Source: Roseibacillus sp. (GTDB taxonomy: Bacteria > Verrucomicrobiota > Verrucomicrobiia > Verrucomicrobiales > Akkermansiaceae). Taken from it: 40,756 nt of DNA. The first letter of the stretch is position 1, and the number at the start of each line of letters is the position of its first letter. The notes under the pieces are model-generated. The model was not told where the DNA came from, did no database searches, and was given only the letters and a program-made list of their open reading frames with translations. The translations under genes were made by a program, and so were the position numbers. Positions 9,406 to 17,477 of the stretch are shown in pieces. Where the stretch lies: positions 1-40,756 of the forward strand of contig JAKVCR010000029.1 in the NCBI GenBank assembly GCA_022448985.1. The letters are read 5' to 3'.

Positions 9406-11466
9406 ATGCCAATGGTGAAACCAGCACGGACAACAGGCCGCAGACACCTCGGCACGGCATTCGCTATCTACCTGTTCTCCTGTGCTTATCTGGAGGCAGA
9501 CCCGGAAGCTCACTGGGCCTACCAACCGCTGAGGCAATCCGATCCTCCCACGGCAAACCTTCACCCGATAGACGCCTTCCTTGATGCCGAACTCGAAAGG
9601 CGCAAGCTCGTGACCACTACCGGCACAAAAGCCTACACCCTCCTGCGCCGTGCAACCCTGGATCTCATCGGCCTCCCTCCCACCCCTGCCGAGATCGAGG
9701 CCTTCGAGCACGCCTTCAAGAAGAATTCCGACGTGGCCTTCGGGGTTCTGCTCGAACGCCTTCTAGCTTCTCCGCACTATGGCGAGCGCTGGGGCCGTCA
9801 TTGGCTCGACCTGGTGCGCTATGCCGACACTTCGGGAGATGCCGCCGACTTTCCCGTTCCCGAGGCATGGAAGTACCGCAATTACGTGATCAAATCATTC
9901 AACAGGGACAAACCCTACGATCAGTTCATCCGGGAACAGATCGCCGGTGACCTCCTCTCCTCGGAAAACGATGAACAACGCTGGGAACAGATCATCGGCA
10001 CCGGCTATCTCGCTATCTCACGCCGCGTCGGGGTCAGCCCACAGAACCTGAAGCACATTGTCATCGAGGACACCCTCGACAACCTCGGCAAGACCTTCCT
10101 CGGCCTCACCATCGGCTGCGCACGATGCCACGACCACAAGTTCGACGCCATTCCGACAAAGGACTACTACGCCCTCTACGGCTTCTTTGACAGCTCGGTC
10201 TACCCGCATCCCGGTGCCGAACATCAACCTTACCGAAGGGACTTTGTCTACCGGATCGGCAAGGAACAGTCAGACACCATCCTGGGCGACCACCGCGCCG
10301 AGCTGGCCCAGTGGAACAGGAAAGAGCGCACCCAGTTCGCTCTCTACAAATCATTCCAGAACAAGGTTATCACCGACAAGAACCTCACCCGCTCAGGCGT
10401 CTGGTCCAAACTTGAGCAAATCCGGGCTGAACGCGCCAGGGTGGCCGAGACCTTTCCCGAGCTGGAGATCGCCTACGCAATTTCCGACGGAGAGGGCCGG
10501 GATTCCCATGTCCAGAAGCAGGGCAACCATACGGCTCGCGGCGAACGGGTGGCTCGCCGCTTCCTTGGCGTCCTCGGCGGGCAAACTCTTCCACCGGGAA
10601 CAAACGGAAGTGGACGCGCCCATCTCGCAGCCTGGATTGCCTCGCCAACCAATCCCCTCACCGCCCGCGTGATGGTCAATCGCATCTGGCAGCATCACTT
10701 CGGGGAGGGCCTGGTCCGCACGCCCAGTGACTTCGGGGTGCGGGGCACTCTGCCAAGTCACCCGGAACTGTTGGATTTCCTTGCCCATGAGTTTATCTCC
10801 AGTGGCTGGTCCGTGAAGGCCATGCACCGACTTCTCATGACTTCCAAAGCCTACCGCCGTGCCAGCGGGGATATTGCCGCCAGCGCCGCTGTCGATCCCG
10901 GGAACAGGTTCCTCTGGCGCTCCCATCGGCACCGCCTCGACGCGGAGCAACTCCGTGACTCCATTCTCCTCTTTTCCGGACAACTCGACCTGAGTCCCGG
11001 GAAACGGCATCCCTTTCCACATTACCTCACCTACTTCTACCGTCAGCACGAACCCTTCCAGGAAATCTACGAGAGCAGGAAGCGCAGCGTCTACCTCTTG
11101 CAGCAACGTATCCAGAAGGCGCCCTACCTGGAACTCTTCGACGGGCCTGATGGAAACGTCCCCCTTGAACACCGGGGGGAGAACAACACTGCCCTCCAGG
11201 CCCTCTACTTCATGAATTCATCGTTTGCCCATGAGCAGGCTGGTGCCATCGCGAGGCGCCTCCTGGCTGAGGTGAGCGAACCGGGAGAACGCCTTTCGCA
11301 CGCCTACCGCACCATCTTCGGTCGTCACCCGGAGAAAATAGAGATCCAGCGGATCACCCGCCATTTCCAGGAAGTGACAGGTGGCCTGGGAGAACCCGGA
11401 CACTCCGTCTGGGCCGGACTAATCCGGAGCATGATCAGCAGCAACGAATTCATGTTCATCGATTGA
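9406..11466 (+). CDS. DUF1549/DUF1553 secreted protein
   Basis: About 686 residues from ATG 9406 (ATG 9412 is equally possible). A short signal-like segment (LGTAFAIYLFSCAYLEA) precedes the typical opening AHWAYQPLR. The DUF1549 region carries ATLDLIGLPPTPAEIEAF, SPHYGERWGRHWLDLVRYADT and a CxxCH-type motif C238-A-R-C-H242 followed by DHKFDAIPTKDYYAL. DUF1553 follows, with NPLTARVMVNRIWQHHFGEGLV and DLLAHEF-like helices. There is no N-terminal cytochrome domain, so this is the short form. The function is not established; these proteins are abundant in Planctomycetes and Verrucomicrobia and usually sit next to DUF1501 genes, as here (13 bases apart). Whether the CxxCH binds heme is unknown. 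The frame stays open upstream to 9151, over the end of the previous gene, but that part looks non-coding. Confidence 0.9.
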   Translation: MPMVKPARTTGRRHLGTAFAIYLFSCAYLEADPEAHWAYQPLRQSDPPTANLHPIDAFLDAELERRKLVTTTGTKAYTLLRRATLDLIGLPPTPAEIEAFEHAFKKNSDVAFGVLLERLLASPHYGERWGRHWLDLVRYADTSGDAADFPVPEAWKYRNYVIKSFNRDKPYDQFIREQIAGDLLSSENDEQRWEQIIGTGYLAISRRVGVSPQNLKHIVIEDTLDNLGKTFLGLTIGCARCHDHKFDAIPTKDYYALYGFFDSSVYPHPGAEHQPYRRDFVYRIGKEQSDTILGDHRAELAQWNRKERTQFALYKSFQNKVITDKNLTRSGVWSKLEQIRAERARVAETFPELEIAYAISDGEGRDSHVQKQGNHTARGERVARRFLGVLGGQTLPPGTNGSGRAHLAAWIASPTNPLTARVMVNRIWQHHFGEGLVRTPSDFGVRGTLPSHPELLDFLAHEFISSGWSVKAMHRLLMTSKAYRRASGDIAASAAVDPGNRFLWRSHRHRLDAEQLRDSILLFSGQLDLSPGKRHPFPHYLTYFYRQHEPFQEIYESRKRSVYLLQQRIQKAPYLELFDGPDGNVPLEHRGENNTALQALYFMNSSFAHEQAGAIARRLLAEVSEPGERLSHAYRTIFGRHPEKIEIQRITRHFQEVTGGLGEPGHSVWAGLIRSMISSNEFMFID

Positions 11467-11479
11467 GGAGAAATCACCC

Positions 11480-12862
11480 ATGAATAACCTTCCCCGACGT
11501 CATGCCATCCGCTCCCTCGCGGGCGGAGGTCTCCTGCTGCCCGGCTTGCTTACTGAAATGCTGCGGGGAGAGGGAAATGGATCGACCAGGCACGATGCCT
11601 CCGTCCCGGTCTCGCCCCACTTCCCGGCCAGGGCCAAGCGCGTCATTTTCATGTTCATGACCGGGGGCGTTTCCCATGTCGACACCTTCGATCCCAAGCC
11701 CTACCTCCAGGAACATCACGACCAACCGGCAAGCAAGCCACGTAATAGATTCTACAAGGGCTCGGACTGGAAATTCCGTCCCCATGGACAGTGCGGCACG
11801 GAAGTGAGCGATCTCTTCCCCTGTATCGGGAGCATGATGGACGACATCTGCCTGATCCGCTCCATGCAGAACATCAATGGCGACCACTTTGGGGCTACGA
11901 TTGGCATCCATACCGGCTCAGCCACCTTCAACCGCCCCAGCATCGGTTCCTGGGTGAGCTACGGACTGGGAACCACCAATAACAACCTTCCCGCCTTCAT
12001 GGTGATCTCACCCGGACTGCCCTACGCCGGGGGGCAGGTGTGGGGATCTGATTTTCTCCCCTCCGTGCATGAGGGAACACGTATCATCCCCGGTCCGGAA
12101 CCTATTGCCAACATGCAGCGCCGTTCGGCCAATGCGCAACTGCAGAAAACCGAACTCGATCTCCTGCAGTTCTTCAACCGCCAGCACTTCCGGGGCCGTG
12201 AGAAAGATGGCCAACTCGCCTCCCGCATCAAGTCCTTCGAGACTGCCGCTGGGATGCAACTGGCTGCTCCTGACGCCTTCGATCTTAGCAGGGAGAGTGA
12301 CGCCACTCACAAACTCTACGGACTCAAACGCGGCGATACCGGGGGCTTTGGCTGGCAATGCCTCGTCGCACGGAGACTGGCCGAACGGGGAGTACGCTTC
12401 ATCGAGTTGATCGACGGCGATTCGAACGTGGACCGCAATTGGGATTCCCACGCAACCATGGGGATCTATAACAAGCTGGCCCGCAACGTCGACAGACCAA
12501 TTGCCGGCATGCTCAGGGACCTCAAGGCACGTGGCATGCTCGACGATACCCTCGTTGTATTCACCACCGAATTTGGCCGCCAGCCATGGGTACCCAATCC
12601 CGGGGTGGAGGGTCGCAATCATCACTCCCGGACCTACTGTTCCTGGCTGGCGGGCGGCGGAATCAGGGGTGGCATGGTCTACGGCCAGAGCGATGAAGTG
12701 GGCAATGATGTCGCTGAGAAGAAGGTGACGGTCCACGACTTCCAGGCAACCATTCTGCATCAGCTCGGGATCCGGCACGAGGACCTCACCTATCGCCATG
12801 CGGGCCGCGACTTCCGCCTCACCGATGTCCACGGCGAAGTGGTTCAGGATATCCTCGGATAA
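11480..12862 (+). CDS. DUF1501 family exported protein
   Basis: 460 residues. It begins MNNLPRRHAIRSLAGGG, a Tat-like signal, and the ATG is preceded by a clear GAGGAG Shine-Dalgarno at 11465-11470. The body shows the DUF1501 landmarks: VIFMFMTGGVSHVDTFDPKP, SMQNINGDHFGA, a GERGVRFIEL-like strand, LDDTLVVFTTEFGRQP and NHHSRTYCSWLAGGGI. The fold is related to the alkaline phosphatase/sulfatase superfamily, and the HVDTFD and TTEFGR segments sit where metal ligands would be expected. The biochemical role is not established. It is almost certainly co-transcribed with the DUF1549/1553 gene 13 bases upstream, a common PVC pair. It converges on the next gene, with stops 63 bases apart and no strong terminator visible between them. 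Confidence 0.92.
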   Translation: MNNLPRRHAIRSLAGGGLLLPGLLTEMLRGEGNGSTRHDASVPVSPHFPARAKRVIFMFMTGGVSHVDTFDPKPYLQEHHDQPASKPRNRFYKGSDWKFRPHGQCGTEVSDLFPCIGSMMDDICLIRSMQNINGDHFGATIGIHTGSATFNRPSIGSWVSYGLGTTNNNLPAFMVISPGLPYAGGQVWGSDFLPSVHEGTRIIPGPEPIANMQRRSANAQLQKTELDLLQFFNRQHFRGREKDGQLASRIKSFETAAGMQLAAPDAFDLSRESDATHKLYGLKRGDTGGFGWQCLVARRLAERGVRFIELIDGDSNVDRNWDSHATMGIYNKLARNVDRPIAGMLRDLKARGMLDDTLVVFTTEFGRQPWVPNPGVEGRNHHSRTYCSWLAGGGIRGGMVYGQSDEVGNDVAEKKVTVHDFQATILHQLGIRHEDLTYRHAGRDFRLTDVHGEVVQDILG

Positions 12863-12925
12863 CCCGCCTCCTCTTTGGCTCGAACTGTGCCCGGCAGCGG
12901 AACTCGGACACTTATCATTGGAGTC

Positions 12926-15757
12926 TCACTCCCTGACAACTTCCAGGAGTTCCAGATCGCCCTTGTCGATCTCGAGCGAAACCCTGAGCACTCCCCCCTC
13001 TTCGCGGACCTCCATATCCTTCCACTGACGGCTGCCCTTGTCCATCCGGCGCACCTTCTCCGCCCGGCCCTGGATCGTCACCTCCGCCAGTCGCGATTCC
13101 CCGATGTCCCGGTTTCCCAAGGCAACAAATCTCTCGCCCTTGGCTCCTTCGAAAACCCCCATGACAATATGCTCCCCCGATGGCCGCACCCAGTAGTCCC
13201 CGGGAGCTTCCCGGGTGCCGGCTGGAAGTGGCGCGGTGTGATACACCGCTACCGAGCGGGCCCCGACCAGGCTCGGACTGAAGGCCGCCATCGTATTATT
13301 GCAGCGCCCCACTTCCCGTCCGATGTCCGAGAGAGGCGGCGGTTCGGTCTCCACCACCTTGTGGATGTCGAACATGGTCCAGCCCACCCACCACTTGAAC
13401 CCCTTGACGCCGTAGGCCAGGCTCATGGAGACGGTCTGCCGCATCTTGATCACATTGTCACCATGCACGTGAACAAAGCGAAAAATCGGAATGCCGCCTG
13501 CCGCCAGTGACATACGCCGGTAGTATTCCAGGTAGTGGAAATGGAGATGGGCCTTCCGCTGCCAGTGGTAATCGTAGTACTCCAGCATGCGGGGCCGAAC
13601 CGCATCGAGAAAGAATTCAATTCCCCCGTACTGCGCATAGGTCGTAAAGGCGGTGGGATGGTAGGCATCGATAGCCTCATACTCGCCACGCATGTTTCCA
13701 AAGCGGGGAAAGCTACCGGGCTTGCGGCGATCGCTCAGGTAGTAGCAGATCACGGACTGCTCATCCTTGAGAGTGTATGCGGTCCAGGGCGTGACCCCGT
13801 GGACGAGGAGATAGATTCCGGCCTCGCGCGTGGCTTCAAGGTCGGCAAGACTCCCCTCGAGTCCGTTGAAGTTCATCTTCTTCATGGATGCGAACAGATT
13901 GTCGTGACCAACCCGTGGGCCGACCCATCCGGGTCCCAGGAAGGAAATAATGGCGGGCATCCGGAAGGGACCAGGGAGGATTTCCTTCACCATCGTTTCA
14001 TACGCGCCTATCCCGAACACCTCACTTGTCCGCTGCTTGGGATAAACCTCCAGCCGTTCGATCCTGCCGTTCACATAGGCGAGTTCCACCCCCAGGCCTG
14101 TTTCGCAGTCAATCCGTGCCACTATATCCCGATCAACCGGCCACCCGGGCAGGACGCACGCGCGCTTGCCGGTGGCCACCAGCAACATCGATTGCAACGT
14201 GTCCTTGAAACCATCGATAGGGTCGCTCTCCGCGGGCAGGTTGGCAAAAGCTCCGCCCCAGAATCGCGGAAAACGAGCCTTCCCCGGCTCCGTCTCAAGC
14301 ACTGGCCGGGCCTTGGCAAGCGCTGCCGCGATGGCCGCCTCGCTCTTCTCCCTCGACCAGGGAGCGAGCTCGCGCTCCGGAACCTCCTTCGCCGGCTCAC
14401 TCGCTGGCTTGAGCGGATGAGGACCCCGTCCGCTGACCGCACTCAGATAGCGTCTCAGGACGAGGGCGCGCGAGATCGCAGCCGCTTCCTCACCGCTGCC
14501 AAGGTGGATGCTGCCCCGGTTCCAGAACTTGTTCCAGACGTCCATCTGCCCACTGACGGAACCATTGACGTCCACCTTTCCAATCCCACCAAGGGTCTCA
14601 TCCAGCTTCTCAACCTTGGAGACCTCCCGCAGCAGGTGCACCTGCAGATCAAAGGCCGTGGCGGGAGCGGGATTCCTGAGTTCCAACCCTTCTCCCGGTT
14701 CCATCCCGTCGCACAGGACAACCAGGGCGTGATCATCGTTCCTGGTCCGCAGCCGCTTGTGGTCCTTCAGGACCTTGTGCTCCCCCCCTCCTTCCAGGTC
14801 CACCACGAAGCCAACCGGCTCCGCGGTACGCAGCTGCAGATGAAGCACATCACGATTGGCATCTACAAAAAACGAAAAGACCGGCTTCTCGGGTTGTTCC
14901 AGGCTCCTGACAGTGACTTCGCCGAACTTGAAACGCAGGGCCTGATGAAAAGAGGGCTCCGCGGTGTGGAAACCTTGCTCCAACCGAAAGCGCACCCCTC
15001 CCACAGGACTGACCTGACCATCGGCCTTCCGGGCCCCGAGACCGACGTGAACGACCCCCTTCCGGTCCGTCCATACATTGGCCAGCAGGGAGCCGTTCCC
15101 AATCGGCATGGCTCCCTCCGCATCCCCTCCCGGCGTCTTCCATACGACATGAGCATCCGAGACCGGATCCGGCGGCCTTTTCACCCCGGGGGGCTTGGCC
15201 GGAGCGAGAACTGCCAGGGCTGCATCACTCAGCTTCTCATCCAGAACCAGGATCTCAGCCGCCCCGGGATTCGGTCCCCCGTGTGAATTGTGGAACCGCA
15301 GGGTCAGCTTCCTTACGGGTTGCCTCTCGATTATCACCCGCTGGCCGCCATGCCGTTTCTCAAAGGCACCCTTCGCGACCGGATCAGCCCGCTCGTCGAC
15401 AAAGATCTCATAATCCTTGAAGCATTCCTCCAGCAACCAGGTCGTCCGTCCGAAGTAGACAATCTCGCTTACCATCACGGGCTCCTTCCACTCCAGGATC
15501 AACTCACCCTTGTCCTCGGCCACCTCCCCGTTAATCGCCCACGACTTTGCTCCCTTTGAACCCGGATAAAACTCAAGATGCTGGGAAAGCGCAGGCGCAA
15601 TCCGGCCATCTGCAATTGAACCGGCCGCCAGTTTCTGGCCCTCCAACTGGGAGGACGCGGTAATCTTTGCACTGGCTGCGAGATTCACGAATTCGGGTTC
15701 CGCCGCCGAAAGGAACCCCAGGTGCAGAAAGAAGAAGAACAGGCAGGTCCGAATCAT
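12926..15757 (-). CDS. Discoidin-like / DUF5703-GH95-like shell with a TIM-barrel-like C-terminus
   Basis: 943 residues starting MIRTCLFFFFLHLGFLSAA, a signal peptide. Residues 25-175 look like a discoidin (F5/8C) beta-sandwich. Residues 200-310 match the DUF5703/GH95-type N-terminal domain (DAHVVWKTPGGDAEGAMPIGNGSLLANVW). Residues 405-450 hold the start of the usual helical barrel (W..FW.RG, RRYLSAVSGRGPHPLK). The text then jumps at about 450-470 to what is normally the region after the barrel: ARFPRFWGGAF and LQSMLLVATGKRACVLPGWP (521-540), GRIERLEVYPKQR. The (alpha/alpha)6 catalytic barrel seems to be missing. Residues about 590-800 instead look like a TIM-barrel hydrolase domain, followed by a beta-rich tail. 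The frame is continuous, so this is a rearranged architecture, not an obvious pseudogene. GH95 enzymes are mostly fucosidases; the activity here is unknown. Confidence 0.75.
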   Translation of the reverse strand: MIRTCLFFFFLHLGFLSAAEPEFVNLAASAKITASSQLEGQKLAAGSIADGRIAPALSQHLEFYPGSKGAKSWAINGEVAEDKGELILEWKEPVMVSEIVYFGRTTWLLEECFKDYEIFVDERADPVAKGAFEKRHGGQRVIIERQPVRKLTLRFHNSHGGPNPGAAEILVLDEKLSDAALAVLAPAKPPGVKRPPDPVSDAHVVWKTPGGDAEGAMPIGNGSLLANVWTDRKGVVHVGLGARKADGQVSPVGGVRFRLEQGFHTAEPSFHQALRFKFGEVTVRSLEQPEKPVFSFFVDANRDVLHLQLRTAEPVGFVVDLEGGGEHKVLKDHKRLRTRNDDHALVVLCDGMEPGEGLELRNPAPATAFDLQVHLLREVSKVEKLDETLGGIGKVDVNGSVSGQMDVWNKFWNRGSIHLGSGEEAAAISRALVLRRYLSAVSGRGPHPLKPASEPAKEVPERELAPWSREKSEAAIAAALAKARPVLETEPGKARFPRFWGGAFANLPAESDPIDGFKDTLQSMLLVATGKRACVLPGWPVDRDIVARIDCETGLGVELAYVNGRIERLEVYPKQRTSEVFGIGAYETMVKEILPGPFRMPAIISFLGPGWVGPRVGHDNLFASMKKMNFNGLEGSLADLEATREAGIYLLVHGVTPWTAYTLKDEQSVICYYLSDRRKPGSFPRFGNMRGEYEAIDAYHPTAFTTYAQYGGIEFFLDAVRPRMLEYYDYHWQRKAHLHFHYLEYYRRMSLAAGGIPIFRFVHVHGDNVIKMRQTVSMSLAYGVKGFKWWVGWTMFDIHKVVETEPPPLSDIGREVGRCNNTMAAFSPSLVGARSVAVYHTAPLPAGTREAPGDYWVRPSGEHIVMGVFEGAKGERFVALGNRDIGESRLAEVTIQGRAEKVRRMDKGSRQWKDMEVREEGGVLRVSLEIDKGDLELLEVVRE

Positions 15758-15892
15758 TGCGCTACGCTATGCGAGAGATTCGCCCATGAAAAGCTCCCGT
15801 TGAATTACATTCCTAATGCGATCAGGGGTGTTCGATTCCGCCGGTTCTCCTCCCATCTCCCCGGATTCCGGCCCATCTCTCCATACACGGAG

Positions 15893-15905
15893 CGGGACCG
15901 TCCCG
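15893..15905. promoter_or_regulatory. Perfect dyad upstream of the SGNH gene
   Basis: CGGGAC (15893-15898) and GTCCCG (15900-15905) form a perfect 6-bp inverted repeat around one central C. It lies 72 bases before the SGNH start codon, in the gap between divergent genes, where an operator would fit. No clear -35/-10 pair was found beside it. Confidence 0.25.
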
Positions 15906-15977
15906 ACATGGAAAAACTCTTTGTGATTGGCGTGTGGGTGGGAAAGGTGGAAAACCGGAACGTTGTTCCACTACCTC

Positions 15978-17477
15978 ATGATCTCCCGTCATTGCGTTCT
16001 CAGTCTTGTCATTGCGCTGGCTACCGCCCACGCCGACGACGGAACCGGACCTCCTCGAATCAAGCCACGACCCGTCACCTCTGGCGGAGCAGATCCTGCC
16101 TCCCCGGAATGGCCCGCCCGGATCGCCCTGCGGGACCCGGGATCCCGCGACGTATCCTGGGCACAGAAAAACTTCATCCACGATAGCTGGAAGACCATGA
16201 AACTGCCCACCCACTGGGAAAACGCGGGGCTACCCGACTACGATGGCATCGTCTGGTTCCGCCGTACGATCGAAGTCGGTGAAACGATGGCACGCGGGGA
16301 GGCCACCCTCAGCCTGGGTGCCATCGATGACATGGACGTGACCTGGGTGAACGGAAAACGGGTGGGCGGATACGAGCAACCCGGAGCCCACTTCATCCCC
16401 CGTAACTACAAATTGCCAGCAGGCACGCTCATTCCGGGCAAGAACACCATCGCGGTGCGTGTAATGGATCACGGCTACGGGGGGGGCCTGGCACAGACTC
16501 ACGGAAAGATGCAACTGACCGGGGGTGGAGAGACAATTCCGCTCACCGGATCCTGGCACTACCGTGAAGGCGCAAGCCTGTCGAAACTTCTGGCCCCTGT
16601 CCCAACGGATTCCACCGCTATTGTAACCCCGGCAAAACCCTTCGCTGGAAAATTTACCCTTCGCCCCCACGACGTGGTAGCCCTGGCGGGTGGCACCAAC
16701 ATGGTGAAGCAGTTTGAATCGGGTCATCTGGAAACACTCCTCACCCACGCGGCCTCCGATCCCCTTTATTTCCGCGACCTCGCCTGGCAGGCGGATACCG
16801 TCTACCGGCAACAGCGCCCCCGAAACTTCGGCACGCACCTCGACCTGCTCCAGCGCATGGGAGCAAGCGTCATCATTGCAAACTTCGGCCAGGCGGAAGC
16901 TCTTGATGGAGCAACACAACTTCCACAGTTTCTCGCGGCTTACAGCACCCTCCTGGACGAGTTCGCGAAATGCACTCCCCGGATTATCCTGGTTTCTCCC
17001 CATCGTTTTGAAAAACCCACCACCCCGCTTCTCCCCGACCTGAGCAAACGCAATGGAGACGTGGCCGCCTACAGTGAAGGGATTCGTCAACTGGCCGAAC
17101 GGCGCGGATATCTCTACGTTGATCTGCACAAGCTCGATCCCTCGGGATTAACCACCGGAAGCAGCCACTTCACCCCTGAGGGGCAGCGGGCCTGGGCACA
17201 ACACGTCATGTCGCAATTGACCGGCCAGGAAATCCATGCCGGGGACGATCCCCTTGAACCGCTGCGCCAGCGCATCCAGCATAAGAACCTTCTCTGGCGC
17301 CAGCACTGGCGACCCACCAACTGGTCATTTCTCTACGGCAACCGTCAGCACGTCCCAAGCAGCAGGGATCATCGCCCGGGTAAACCCCGCTGGTTCCCGG
17401 AAGAAGTTGACGCCATCATCCCGCTCATTGAGCAGGCCGAAGTAGAAATCTGGAAAACCAAGGAGGGCCTCAGATGA
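15978..17477 (+). CDS. Secreted SGNH/GDSL-like protein with N-terminal lectin-like domain
   Basis: 499 residues from ATG 15978, chosen because it begins a signal peptide (MISRHCVLSLVIALATAHA); the frame is open 17 codons upstream. Residues about 60-200 form a jelly-roll domain like that of sialate O-acetylesterases and GH2 enzymes (WKTMKLPTHWENAGL, GIVWFRRTIEV, MDVTWVNGKRVGG, PGKNTIAVRV). The SGNH-like domain follows: VVALAGGTNM, LAWQADTVYRQQRP, VIIANFGQAEALDG, RIILVSPHRFE and SHFTPEGQ. The nucleophile position reads Thr240 (GGTN) rather than the GDS of esterases, and the Asp before the His is Ser. The stop overlaps the next start by ATGA, so the two proteins are translationally coupled; in some PVC proteins these domains are fused. 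It may act on acetylated or sulfated glycans, or be only a binding module. Confidence 0.82.
   Translation: MISRHCVLSLVIALATAHADDGTGPPRIKPRPVTSGGADPASPEWPARIALRDPGSRDVSWAQKNFIHDSWKTMKLPTHWENAGLPDYDGIVWFRRTIEVGETMARGEATLSLGAIDDMDVTWVNGKRVGGYEQPGAHFIPRNYKLPAGTLIPGKNTIAVRVMDHGYGGGLAQTHGKMQLTGGGETIPLTGSWHYREGASLSKLLAPVPTDSTAIVTPAKPFAGKFTLRPHDVVALAGGTNMVKQFESGHLETLLTHAASDPLYFRDLAWQADTVYRQQRPRNFGTHLDLLQRMGASVIIANFGQAEALDGATQLPQFLAAYSTLLDEFAKCTPRIILVSPHRFEKPTTPLLPDLSKRNGDVAAYSEGIRQLAERRGYLYVDLHKLDPSGLTTGSSHFTPEGQRAWAQHVMSQLTGQEIHAGDDPLEPLRQRIQHKNLLWRQHWRPTNWSFLYGNRQHVPSSRDHRPGKPRWFPEEVDAIIPLIEQAEVEIWKTKEGLR

Noticed and set aside
12863..12925. Possible terminator GGAGT-CTC-ACTCC between convergent genes
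   Set aside because: Only a 5-bp stem with three loop bases and no T-run.
13535..15286. A 583-codon open frame antisense to the GH95-like gene
   Set aside because: Its translation is rich in arginine, proline and histidine with no recognisable domain, and it mirrors the GC-rich coding strand of a gene with clear domains.
12926..15757. Pseudogene status of the GH95-like gene
   Set aside because: The frame is uninterrupted with a signal peptide and conserved flanking blocks; the missing barrel looks like rearrangement.
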